A stretch of DNA of 6,757 bases. Source: Alphaproteobacteria bacterium (GTDB taxonomy: Bacteria; Pseudomonadota; Alphaproteobacteria; RF32; CAG-239). The stretch lies in NCBI GenBank assembly GCA_024408895.1, contig JAKSUO010000067.1, positions 1 to 6,757 of the forward strand, given 5' to 3'. Shown piece by piece: positions 1-6,209 of this stretch. The notes under the pieces are model-generated. The model made no database searches. It was given only the letters and a program-made list of their open reading frames with translations, and was not told the DNA's origin. The position numbers and the translations under genes are program-made. The stretch's first letter is position 1; each line of letters starts with the position of its first letter.

Positions 1-54
1 CGGCGTATCCTTATACGCCGTCGGAGCAAAGAACAACGCCCCTGCATCTTTTTT
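1..54. repeat. Dispersed direct repeat, copy A (probably cut by the window edge)
   Basis: Bases 1-54 align without gaps to 2082-2135 in the same orientation. Six of 54 positions differ, and the stretch 16-54 has a single difference (G38 versus A2119). The first 20 bases also form a perfect hairpin (8-bp stem, loop CCTT) that is degenerate in copy B. The surroundings read open on both strands: minus from 114 to the edge, and plus from 2 to the TAA at 116-118. Neither reading has a ribosome site or recognisable domain. I therefore treat it as a non-coding interspersed element or a fragment of one. Similarity fades just after 54, and the left limit is unknown. Confidence 0.75.
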
Positions 55-123
55 CAAGCCGATTACAAAGATTGTAAACAGCGCAGGAGCGCCGTTTTTG
101 CCCACTCGGCTTATTTAAAAAAT

Positions 124-166
124 AACGAGGTTGTGACGGAATACATCGTTTCGTCACAACCTCGTT
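124..166 (-). terminator. Strong intrinsic terminator after the small membrane-anchored protein gene
   Basis: The arms 124-138 and 152-166 are perfectly complementary over 15 bp, with a 13-base loop. On the minus strand the stem is followed by ATTTTTT (123-117). It starts four bases after the stop codon of the gene ending at 170, so it closes that transcript. Confidence 0.92.
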
Positions 167-169
167 GTA

Positions 170-613
170 TTAGCTGAATTCAATCGGTATGTCTTTTGTG
201 AAAATGTAATCAACTGTGAATTGGTGGTTTATTTCATCAATCTCACCGCTTTTTGTAGTTGCAGTACCATAATATAAAACAATGGTTTGGCCGCTTTCAA
301 CAGTGATTTTAGCTTTGATATTTGTTGGTTCAACATATTCGCCACGATTATACGCATCAAAAATCATATTTACGATATCTTTATTTTTTTTGTCAAATTC
401 ATTTAAAGCATCTTTGAATTTTTGGTTGAAAATACTGCCACTATCAGAAAATGAAAAACTTATCTGCTCAATATACAATTCGTTATCTGTAGCAGACATG
501 GAAAAAAATCTAAAATCTCTGTTTTTATTATTTATGGTAAATGCTACAAATGGTACAAATGTGATTATTATTGAAATAGTGATAATTGCAAAAGCGAGTT
601 TCTTTTTTTGCAT
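170..613 (-). CDS. Small membrane-anchored extracytoplasmic protein, function unknown
   Basis: The product is 147 aa. I place the start at the ATG of 613 because AAAGGAGGT (621-629) lies 7 bases upstream. An in-frame ATG at 652 would put that ribosome site inside the gene and has no site of its own. Residues 2-5 are QKKK, and a hydrophobic helix spans about 6-26 without an obvious signal-peptidase or lipobox site. It is therefore probably an N-terminal anchor with residues 27-147 outside the cell. That part has alternating beta-like stretches (47-56, 98-118, 129-138) around a charged helical segment (62-90, lysine- and aspartate-rich). It has no cysteines and no motif I recognise. It lies 133 bases downstream of the DUF4367 gene and has its own terminator. 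It could belong to the sigma-factor regulon, but no promoter for it could be assigned. Confidence 0.82.
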   Translation of the reverse strand: MQKKKLAFAIITISIIITFVPFVAFTINNKNRDFRFFSMSATDNELYIEQISFSFSDSGSIFNQKFKDALNEFDKKNKDIVNMIFDAYNRGEYVEPTNIKAKITVESGQTIVLYYGTATTKSGEIDEINHQFTVDYIFTKDIPIEFS

Positions 614-620
614 AACTGAC

Positions 621-629
621 ACCTCCTTT
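621..629 (-). promoter_or_regulatory. Ribosome binding site deciding the 613 start
   Basis: The minus strand reads AAAGGAGGT, 7 bases before the ATG at 613. The same 15-base context AAACGAAAGGAGGTG recurs at 6228-6242, where no full gene follows. Confidence 0.85.
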
Positions 630-682
630 CGTTTTTGCTTTCTCATAAACAAGTATCAATTCAAAAGGTGCTTTTGTTACCG

Positions 683-716
683 AAAAAGTGGCAAAAAATA
701 AATTTCGGCACTTTTT
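683..716 (-). terminator. Possible weak terminator after the sigma/DUF4367 pair
   Basis: AAAAAGTG at 683-690 is complementary to CACTTTTT at 709-716, giving an 8-bp stem with an 18-base AT-rich loop. On the minus strand the T-run is inside the 3' arm and is followed by CGG rather than more T. It lies 30 bases past the stop of the DUF4367 gene. A smaller hairpin (CAAAAG-GTG-CTTTTG, 662-676) follows. Neither is convincing, and read-through into the 613-170 gene is possible. Confidence 0.3.
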
Positions 717-746
717 ACAACAAATCAGATTAACTTTTGTATGATT

Positions 747-1397
747 TTACGGCAATATCTTAATGCTTTCAAAAACTTTTATTGCTTCCTCTTCTGTAAT
801 ACTATTTGATGCAACCATATAAATGAAATGACCGTCATTTTCGATTACGCAAACACCACTGTCTGTTTTTGATATAGTGCGCTCTGTTCCGTTTTCCCTC
901 TTTACCGTTTTGACAGTACCGTTTTCAGTATCAAACACTATTCCGCTTCTGATGGATAGCTGATCAATGCCTATCCAATTATCGCCGTCTTGGTAAAAGT
1001 AACTCGAATACCCGTACTTTGTCGGAAACTCCGTTTTCGTACAAACATACCCATCCGGGATATAGCCCGGAATAATTCCCGTAAGGTTTTCGGCTTTGCC
1101 GGGGTCGGCGACCTCATAGGTGCCGTATTTTTCAAAAACATTCAGTGTATATTCGCGGAATGCGGTGGATGCCGCCGCAGTTGCCGCCAACGCCGCCGCT
1201 AAAGCAGCAGCTATAAGCAGCCTTACGCCTTTTTTGGTGAGCGTATGGTATTTGTCGTTTCGCATACGGCTTAAAAGCCGTTTTATATTTTTGCGGTATG
1301 CGGCGCTCGGCTCGGTTGCGGGTACAATGTCGGGTATGGCGGCATACTCGGTACCGCAGGCAAGCAAACACGCCTCGGTCAGCTTCACGGATTGCAT
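747..1397 (-). CDS. DUF4367-type membrane protein, probable anti-sigma/sensor partner of the adjacent sigma factor
   Basis: The product is 216 aa. It has a cytoplasmic N-terminal part of about 57 residues, an Ala-rich transmembrane helix at about 58-79, and an extracellular domain at about 100-214. The outer domain has the layout I associate with DUF4367: GYIPDGY near 111-117, aromatic and glycine-rich strands YQDGDNWIGIDQ, ENDGHFIYMVAS, and a closing SITEEEAIKVFESIK segment. The start ATG lies inside the end of the sigma gene (13-base overlap) behind GGAGGAGGAAG (1402-1412), so translation is coupled. Such pairing with an ECF sigma factor is common in Clostridia. A role in holding the sigma factor at the membrane is inferred from this context, because no classic ZAS zinc motif is visible. 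The first third of the gene is clearly richer in GC than its neighbours, mostly from alanine codons. Confidence 0.88.
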   Translation of the reverse strand: MQSVKLTEACLLACGTEYAAIPDIVPATEPSAAYRKNIKRLLSRMRNDKYHTLTKKGVRLLIAAALAAALAATAAASTAFREYTLNVFEKYGTYEVADPGKAENLTGIIPGYIPDGYVCTKTEFPTKYGYSSYFYQDGDNWIGIDQLSIRSGIVFDTENGTVKTVKRENGTERTISKTDSGVCVIENDGHFIYMVASNSITEEEAIKVFESIKILP

Positions 1398-1909
1398 TCG
1401 TCTTCCTCCTCCAAGAGCTTTTTCAGCTTTTTGCGCGCAGTGTATAATCTTTTGCGCACGGCGCCGTCGGTGATTTTATACATATCGGCTATTTCTTTGG
1501 TAGTCAAGCCGTAGCCGTGGTGCAGGTACAGCAGGTTTCTGTCGTCCTCATCCAGCATCTGTATAAACCCGCTTATTTCGCCTGCGGCGTATTCGCAGAA
1601 GCAGTCTTCTTCAATCGTTTTTACTGCAGTCTCGCGTTCCTTTGTGCGCTTTTTATAAAAATTTATTGCATATCCGTCGGTTACGGTCAGAACAAAATTT
1701 TTTGTGCGGGTGCTGCCTATTTCTTCGATTTTTGCAAAATTTTTTGCAAAGTATATAAAAACCTCCTGCGCACAGTCCTCGGCATCGCTTGCGTTGTGCA
1801 GCCGGCTGCCCGCCCGCCACAAAACAAGCCGTTCGTACTTACGGTAAAATTGCTCAAACCGCGTCTTTTGCTCGGCGGTATCAATATATGCAAGGCATAT
1901 TGCAAGCAT
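1385..1909 (-). CDS. ECF-type RNA polymerase sigma factor (sigma-70 family)
   Basis: The product is 174 aa, the usual ECF size. Region 2 is recognisable at about 14-60, with the motif DAEDCAQEVF at 42-51. A linker follows, and region 4 covers about 113-165. It includes the helix-turn-helix TTKEIADMYKITDGAVRKRL (136-155), with GAVRKRL as the recognition helix, followed by a lysine-rich tail. Region 2 would bind the -10 element and region 4 the -35 element of target promoters. The ATG at 1909 has AAAGGAAG 7 bases upstream. The stop lies 13 bases inside the downstream DUF4367 gene, which is the likely regulator. The promoter in front is of the housekeeping type (see 1933-1961), so expression need not depend on autoregulation. 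The target genes cannot be deduced from this window. Confidence 0.93.
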   Translation of the reverse strand: MLAICLAYIDTAEQKTRFEQFYRKYERLVLWRAGSRLHNASDAEDCAQEVFIYFAKNFAKIEEIGSTRTKNFVLTVTDGYAINFYKKRTKERETAVKTIEEDCFCEYAAGEISGFIQMLDEDDRNLLYLHHGYGLTTKEIADMYKITDGAVRKRLYTARKKLKKLLEEEDECNP

Positions 1910-1932
1910 GGGCTATCTTCCTTTCAGTATGT

Positions 1933-1961
1933 AATATAGCATATTAAAATATTGAAGTCAA
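1933..1961 (-). promoter_or_regulatory. Housekeeping (sigma-A type) promoter of the ECF sigma operon
   Basis: On the minus strand TTGACT (1961-1956) is followed after 17 bases by TATATT (1938-1933). This is one mismatch from each consensus hexamer with ideal spacing. The start of transcription would be near 1926, leaving a leader of under 20 bases just long enough to carry AAAGGAAG. The upstream terminator ends only 19 bases away, so the sigma operon is insulated from the ABC operon. Confidence 0.8.
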
Positions 1962-1979
1962 TTCGCAGCAACGCAAATA

Positions 1980-2014
1980 AAAACAACGCGGTCCACGAAA
2001 AACCGCGTTGTTTT
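1980..2014 (-). terminator. Intrinsic terminator of the ABC transporter operon (possibly bidirectional)
   Basis: Arms 1980-1992 and 2002-2014 form a perfect 13-bp stem with a GC core (ACGCGGT/ACCGCGT) and a 9-base loop. Read on the minus strand it ends in GTTTTTATTT, and read on the plus strand in GTTTTATT. It is the first terminator after the permease stop at 2143. Confidence 0.88.
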
Positions 2015-2040
2015 ATTGATTCCGAAAATCTGAAACCGAA

Positions 2041-2133
2041 TCAAACGATTTTGAACATGGTCAGCATAACTTCAAATTCCTCGGCATATTTTTCTCCGCC
2101 GTCGGAGCAAAGAACAACACCCCTGCATCTTTT
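2041..2133 (-). pseudogene. Possible 3' gene remnant between the permease stop and the terminator
   Basis: Downstream of the permease TAA, and in its frame after one further stop (TAA at 2136-2134), lies an open stretch of about 30 codons ending in TGA at 2041. It reads KRCRGVVLCSDGGEKYAEEF then EVMLTMFKIV. The composition looks protein-like (acidic, amphipathic end) and it stops just ahead of the terminator, as the C-terminus of a lost gene would. It has no start or ribosome site, and half of it is repeat copy B, so it may simply be a chance reading of that repeat. Confidence 0.25.
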
Positions 2134-2135
2134 TT
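2082..2135. repeat. Dispersed direct repeat, copy B
   Basis: This is the second copy of the element at 1-54, in the same orientation, 48 of 54 identical. It begins 8 bases past the permease stop codon. It carries a short hairpin, CTCCG-CCGT-CGGAG (2094-2107), where copy A has a different hairpin. Outer GGCATA (2083-2088) and TATGCC (2135-2140) are also inverted. The two copies bracket the whole sigma factor/DUF4367/613-170 gene block. Confidence 0.8.
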
Positions 2136-2142
2136 ATGCCTG

Positions 2143-2799
2143 TTATTTTACTTTTATTTTGATACAGCATCCGAATATGCAAAGTAATACTCCGATTAAA
2201 GAAAGCGGCAACAGAGTGTTTTCTATCATCGTAACGGTTGTCGGAACATTCGTATAATAAAACGGAAAAACGCCCTGCATTTTATAAAAAATAAAGTTTG
2301 ATAAAGTGTACAATATAAGTAATAAAACCGTTACAGATGTATTTTGTGTTATTCGGGAAACGAAAATTGTACACCCAAAATAAAATACGGATACCAGAAT
2401 TATTTTAACAAGTTCTGCATATTGCACCGAAAATAATAAATTGAATAAAGTGAAAACCATAAAGATATTACAGCAATACAACAAAAACATCAGCAGTATT
2501 ATCCAAATATTTTTGCTTTTTCTTCCCATAGACAATATTTCTTTGCCGTCAGAATCTGTAAATTCTTTTGAGATTAAAACTGGTATCCATATTGATGAAA
2601 ACGGTAAGAATATTTGTGACAGTTCGGAAATGCTTTTATAAAACTCATCGCACAAACCGCGAGCCCGATATAAAAACAATGCAAATACGGGCAGTATTAT
2701 ATTGATGACTAACAGCGGTACCAAGGAGACGATACCGGTGTTTTTAAGCAAAAAATATACTCTTTCACAGTATAAAATCAATCGTTTTCTATAATACAC
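2143..2799 (-). CDS. ABC-2-type transporter permease subunit
   Basis: The product is 218 aa with six predicted membrane helices at about 22-44, 62-78, 98-122, 130-149, 153-172 and 192-213, ending in a lysine-rich tail KIKVK. This is the normal layout of a short ABC-2 permease without large soluble domains. The start is a GTG at 2799 inside the ATPase gene (22-base overlap), preceded only by a modest GAGGATGG sequence. There is no other early start, so translation is probably coupled to the ATPase. It presumably pairs with that ATPase and with the larger membrane protein upstream, giving two different membrane halves per complex. The substrate is unknown. It is the last gene of the operon and is followed by repeat copy B and a terminator. 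Confidence 0.87.
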   Translation of the reverse strand: MYYRKRLILYCERVYFLLKNTGIVSLVPLLVINIILPVFALFLYRARGLCDEFYKSISELSQIFLPFSSIWIPVLISKEFTDSDGKEILSMGRKSKNIWIILLMFLLYCCNIFMVFTLFNLLFSVQYAELVKIILVSVFYFGCTIFVSRITQNTSVTVLLLILYTLSNFIFYKMQGVFPFYYTNVPTTVTMIENTLLPLSLIGVLLCIFGCCIKIKVK

Positions 2800-3626
2800 A
2801 TATATCCATCCTCAACAGTTGGGGAAACAGCAAATTCAGGTTTTGCAAATTCCGAAGACAGTATTCTCACATAATTGGTGCCATTCATAATAGATTTACT
2901 TAAAACATAATACTTGCTGTTTCCTTTTTTTAGTATTTCTTCCGGTACAAAGAAAACCTTGCCATTGGCTGATTCGCGAATTTGCTCACAAGTTCCCGAG
3001 GTTATTATTTCACCTTTTTTCATAATAATTATTTCATCGCACAGCGCTTCAACATCTTCAACTATATGAGTCGATAAAATAACTGTCTTATCTTTACTTA
3101 AAGAGGAAATGATGTTTTTGAATCGAATTCGTTCTTCCGGATCCAATCCGGCAGTCGGCTCGTCCAATAAAATCACATTAGGGTCTCCTAACAGTGCGCA
3201 GGCAATACCCAAACGCCGTAGCATACCGCCAGAGAGCGCCCGTACCTTTTTATTGACCTCACTGCTGAGATTAACGACCTCAAGGCAATTATATATATTG
3301 TCACGGCTGCTCTTTTTATCCAATCCTTTAAAATTGGCAATGAGTGTTAAGGCGTCAAATACCGACAGGTTTTTAAACAGACCGAAATGCTGTGGTAAAT
3401 AACCGATTATTTTGTTATAATCTTTGATTTTTACCAATAGATCATTGTTATAAAAGACGGTTTTTCGGCCTTCTTTATAAATTCCGGTAATACATCGTAA
3501 AAGCGTTGTTTTACCCGCTCCGTTAGGTGCCAGAATACCGTAAATTCCGTTGTCGAAACTGTAATTGAGATCCGCCAGGACCGCTTTTCCCCCAAAGCTT
3601 TTATTCAAATTTTTAATTTCCAGCAT
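2778..3626 (-). CDS. ABC transporter ATP-binding protein (ABC-2/drug-peptide export type)
   Basis: The product is 282 aa. The nucleotide-binding domain is complete: Walker A APNGAGKTT (33-41), Q-loop LPQ (77-79), signature LSGGM (131-135), Walker B VILLDEP (151-157) with Glu156, D-loop GLD (160-162) and H-loop His187. The first glycine of the Walker A motif is alanine (A33), while the catalytic Lys39 and Thr40 are kept. The LSGGMLRRL signature and a C-terminal extension of about 70 residues ending SPTVEDGY place it with ATPases that drive ABC-2 permeases. Those usually act in export of peptides, drugs or envelope components, or in resistance to them. The ATG at 3626 follows the stop of the upstream membrane protein by a single base, with GGGAGG ahead of it. 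The 3' end overlaps the permease by 22 bases. It would energise both membrane subunits. Confidence 0.95.
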   Translation of the reverse strand: MLEIKNLNKSFGGKAVLADLNYSFDNGIYGILAPNGAGKTTLLRCITGIYKEGRKTVFYNNDLLVKIKDYNKIIGYLPQHFGLFKNLSVFDALTLIANFKGLDKKSSRDNIYNCLEVVNLSSEVNKKVRALSGGMLRRLGIACALLGDPNVILLDEPTAGLDPEERIRFKNIISSLSKDKTVILSTHIVEDVEALCDEIIIMKKGEIITSGTCEQIRESANGKVFFVPEEILKKGNSKYYVLSKSIMNGTNYVRILSSEFAKPEFAVSPTVEDGYMCIIEND

Positions 3627-3627
3627 T

Positions 3628-5532
3628 TCAATCCGCCTCCCAATTACTCAAGAAATCAAAAGCAGTTTTCGTACTGTCGCTGTTTATGTATTTTTTTGTT
3701 GCTTCTAAAAACGAATCCCCTGATGAATTAAGCTTTTTATCAAATATTAAAATCAGTCTGTTTTGTTCGGTGTCGGGGTTTTCTTTTGCCGAAAGCAATA
3801 ACTGGCTGTATGCCGGCTTAACATTTTCGTATAAATTCAAGATGTTTTGCAAAAACTTTTTTTCGCTGTTTAAAAGCTGATTTGTATAACTTTCGGAAAT
3901 ACCGACAACATTAGTGCAGGTAATATAATCGTCATAAACAGTCATACGCTCGTATGCGCTTGTATTGTTTATGTTGGCTACAACCATTATTTTTTTTATT
4001 TTTTGTAACTCTTTGTGATTGTTTATAAAACCTTCAATCTCTTTGAACATAGTCGATTGCGGATAATTTTCAGTGAGAAATAAATAAGGGTATACAATGT
4101 CAATTCCGTTAATTTGCGCGGTTTCATATAAGCCACTGATCAATGTAACGGAATCCGCTTCGCCTGAGAAAGTGTTGAAAGCCGTTTCCGGAAGATTGCA
4201 AAATACTTTTTTCGGCGCTTTTACCGATACTTCATATAATGATTTCGGGGCTTGTTCATATTTTTCGAATCCCATTTCCTGATGATTATATAAATTCTTA
4301 AATCCGGGTTGTGGGTAAAAAGGAAAATAACCGGGGAGTGATATGCCTTGAGCATTCGAGTAAAATCTATTTCCCTGACCGCAGTAATTTACCGTTATCA
4401 TTTTCGGGACTGTTTTGAAATAAACGGTAATATAATCCGAAACACGATCATATTTCAATCTGTTGTTGTTTTCATCAAAAATAGCGGTAACCGTGTAGCC
4501 GTGGTATAACGTGAATATTAGTTCCGAAGAAGCTATATCTGCCAAATACAGTTCTGCAACACCGCTTAATTTTCTGTCTATATCAAGGCTTAATTTGTAC
4601 TTGCTTACGCTGAATTCAGCCGGTTGGCTTTTTTGTTCTGCATTTAAAACACCGTAATAATATTGGTCTGCTGCAAAACCGTTAATGGGATTATCGCTCA
4701 GATTGACTTTGGAAACGGGCTGAAAATACAGTAATATAAAAGCAAGCGATACGCAAAGGCTCGTTACGGATAATACAATAGCCTTTATTTTTTGCTTATT
4801 GATAAGTTTAAAGAGCAATATCGCTGTTAAGATAAAAACAAATACTCCGGTTCGTTGAAATTGGTATGATGATACCGGAAAACCGAAAGAATAAACCGGA
4901 GTCCAATCTACAAGAGGGGTTGAAAAATCAAATAAATCAACTAACGGGTAAATATTTAAATTGAAATTAGAATGGAACTGTGTCCCCAATATGCCGAAAA
5001 TCGGCGATGTGAATAAACATACAACTATCATACCGGCATAGCCGTGCACTCTTTTTTTAAAGAAAGTTAAAGCGCTGCCGATTAGTATAAATATACCGGA
5101 TGTCAAAAATATGTATAAAAAAATATTGAGTAATATTTGATTTATATATTCTTTATTGACTGCATAATTGCAAGCATAGAATATGATGTTTATTCCGCTC
5201 GTAATTACGCTGAATAACGTTAATATAAGCAATACGGTTCCGATACTGCTTGAATAAAATAGGAACAAACCGTTTTTCAGTGATGAAAAATACTCTGCGC
5301 AATTTTGTGTTTTGAGTGTTATGATATATTCATAAGCGATAAACATAAAAGCAACTGCGAAAATATAGTTTAACTTTAATGTTGAACTCAAAAGCACTAA
5401 TGGTGAAACGGTATCTGCATTTATTAACGGAACGGATATCATTATCAAAAATGCCAAAACCACAAACAGAATGATTCCCACAAGTATTTTATTATTGACA
5501 AACCTTTTAAGTTGCAGTCTCATCAATTTCAA
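3628..5532 (-). CDS. ABC-2-type membrane protein with extracellular M1-peptidase-like domain lacking the zinc site
   Basis: The product is 634 aa from a TTG at 5532, chosen because AGGAG (5541-5545) lies 8 bases upstream. A longer reading from a TTG at 5556 has no ribosome site, and an ATG at 5523 is too far from it. There are about seven membrane helices in the first 275 residues (near 17-35, 54-72, 91-112, 133-155, 164-185, 229-243, 251-272), as in ABC-2 permeases. From about 273 the protein is soluble and outside the cell. It has a beta-rich part (KYKLSLDIDRKLSGVAELYL, 311-330), then GYFPFYPQPGF (401-411), a second beta part ending ISGLYETAQINGIDIVYPY (465-483), and a helical end. This order resembles the N-terminal and central domains of M1 aminopeptidases fused to ABC-2 permeases. 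No HEXXH or GXMEN motif is present, so peptidase activity is unlikely. It may bind a peptide or wall ligand instead. The ATPase starts one base after its stop. Confidence 0.82.
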   Translation of the reverse strand: MKLMRLQLKRFVNNKILVGIILFVVLAFLIMISVPLINADTVSPLVLLSSTLKLNYIFAVAFMFIAYEYIITLKTQNCAEYFSSLKNGLFLFYSSSIGTVLLILTLFSVITSGINIIFYACNYAVNKEYINQILLNIFLYIFLTSGIFILIGSALTFFKKRVHGYAGMIVVCLFTSPIFGILGTQFHSNFNLNIYPLVDLFDFSTPLVDWTPVYSFGFPVSSYQFQRTGVFVFILTAILLFKLINKQKIKAIVLSVTSLCVSLAFILLYFQPVSKVNLSDNPINGFAADQYYYGVLNAEQKSQPAEFSVSKYKLSLDIDRKLSGVAELYLADIASSELIFTLYHGYTVTAIFDENNNRLKYDRVSDYITVYFKTVPKMITVNYCGQGNRFYSNAQGISLPGYFPFYPQPGFKNLYNHQEMGFEKYEQAPKSLYEVSVKAPKKVFCNLPETAFNTFSGEADSVTLISGLYETAQINGIDIVYPYLFLTENYPQSTMFKEIEGFINNHKELQKIKKIMVVANINNTSAYERMTVYDDYITCTNVVGISESYTNQLLNSEKKFLQNILNLYENVKPAYSQLLLSAKENPDTEQNRLILIFDKKLNSSGDSFLEATKKYINSDSTKTAFDFLSNWEAD

Positions 5533-5560
5533 AACTATCACTCCTAACACCTGCAAATAT

Positions 5561-5592
5561 GTACATGCATACTGTTACCAATATGCATGTAC
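5561..5592 (-). promoter_or_regulatory. Perfect 11-bp hairpin between the secreted-protein gene and the transporter genes
   Basis: GTACATGCATA (5561-5571) and TATGCATGTAC (5582-5592) are exactly complementary across a 10-base loop. It lies 29 bases past the stop at 5622 and 28 bases before the TTG at 5532. No T-run follows on the minus strand (ATATTTGCAGG), so it is not a standard terminator. It could stabilise the upstream mRNA, partly attenuate transcription into the transporter, or be a protein-binding operator. Confidence 0.6.
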
Positions 5593-5621
5593 TTTCTTTG
5601 GTTTTCGATTTGTTCAAATCA

Positions 5622-6017
5622 TTACCACATCCACCCTTGCGCAAATCCGCCTTTAGTGCCTACACCATAATTATCAAGCTCAAATCTCCAGTAAGCATTA
5701 GAAGATAAATGATAGTATGATTCTCTGTTGTAAAACCAATTATCTGATGTTTGCTTTTCTACCAAAAGTGCTGTATCTTGAGTGTATGTCAAAGTGTTTA
5801 TTCTGTATTTCATTCTAAAATACACATTGCGTGTAGAACCACTGTGAACGACGCCGGTAAGCATTTTTGAGGTGGCTACTATACTTGAATTAACATATGT
5901 TTCAGTTTGTTCGGGGAATAAGGTCAGAGCATCGCAAGGCTGTTCAACTGCAAGGGCAGAGACACACAGTAAAGCGCTTGCTGAAATTGCCAACATAATT
6001 GATAATATTTTTTTCAT
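5622..6017 (-). CDS. Small secreted protein with aromatic/glycine-rich C-terminus, function unknown
   Basis: The product is 131 aa. The ATG at 6017 has AAAGGAAGG 8 bases upstream. A classic Sec signal peptide covers 1-23 (MKK, a hydrophobic core, then SALA with cleavage before VEQP), leaving about 108 mature residues. C18 is inside the signal and lacks a proper lipobox, so it is not a lipoprotein. C28 is the only other cysteine, so there is no internal disulfide. The mature part is beta-like and rich in Tyr and Trp, ending AYWRFELDNYG, then GTKGGFAQGWMW. Position ahead of an ABC exporter, small size and a Trp/Gly-rich tail are reminiscent of secreted bacteriocins such as the lactococcin 972 type. 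I cannot align it to that family, and an envelope-binding protein is equally possible. Confidence 0.85.
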   Translation of the reverse strand: MKKILSIMLAISASALLCVSALAVEQPCDALTLFPEQTETYVNSSIVATSKMLTGVVHSGSTRNVYFRMKYRINTLTYTQDTALLVEKQTSDNWFYNRESYYHLSSNAYWRFELDNYGVGTKGGFAQGWMW

Positions 6018-6094
6018 AAGATATACCTTCCTTTTTGATATTGTAATCAGCAGTGTAAAAAGTTGAAAAGGATTGAAGTCTTTTGAGTTTTGCC

Positions 6095-6123
6095 TATGTA
6101 TTTTTGAAGTGAAGTTTTCTCAA
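6095..6123 (-). promoter_or_regulatory. Possible promoter for the 131-aa secreted protein and the transporter operon
   Basis: TTGAGA (6123-6118) and TACATA (6100-6095) are separated by 17 bases, giving a leader of about 70 bases. The -35 is good and the -10 is weak. A rival, TTCAAC-16-TACAAT (6067-6040), has a better -10, but transcription would start inside the ribosome site. The 235-base gap makes an internal promoter plausible without proving one. Confidence 0.28.
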
Positions 6124-6161
6124 TCATAATATTAATAATGCCAAAAAATCATAAACACTAC

Positions 6162-6209
6162 ACAAATACTTACTGTTTATTTCAAAAACACCTACACAAA
6201 AGTATTTGT
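6162..6209. repeat. AT-rich inverted and direct repeats in the gap between the two secreted-protein genes
   Basis: ACAAATACT (6162-6170) and AGTATTTGT (6201-6209) are perfect inverted repeats 30 bases apart. The same stretch also holds an imperfect direct repeat on the plus strand: ACACTACACAAATACT near 6155-6170 and ACACCTACACAAAAGTATT near 6188-6206. The gap 6018-6252 contains no full gene. Confidence 0.45.

Noticed and set aside
33..41. Residues 33-41 of the ATPase: alanine replacing the first Walker A glycine, considered as inactivation (codons near 3504-3530)
   Set aside because: Lys39, Thr40, the signature, Walker B glutamate and H-loop histidine are all intact, and alanine there is tolerated in related ATPases.
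1..118. Open frames on both strands through repeat copy A (minus 114 to edge, plus 2-118)
   Set aside because: Both are open at once, neither has a start signal, and the second repeat copy does not keep either reading intact. More likely non-coding repeat than gene.
676..681. GGTAAC on the minus strand upstream of the 613-170 gene and again in the 5561-5592 hairpin loop, considered as an ECF -35 element
   Set aside because: A six-base match with no shared downstream -10 element at a fixed spacing is not enough to call a sigma target.
282..701. Plus-strand open frame of 139 codons
   Set aside because: It lies antisense to the 613-170 gene, has no ribosome site, and mirrors the codons of the better supported minus-strand gene.
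1120..1939. Several plus-strand open frames across the sigma/DUF4367 genes
   Set aside because: They are antisense to two genes with clear domains and coupled starts. Their alanine- and cysteine-rich content reflects the complementary strand.
1952..2257. Plus-strand open frame of 101 codons covering the terminator and the repeat
   Set aside because: It runs through a 13-bp terminator stem, a repeat and the antisense of the permease end, with no ribosome site.
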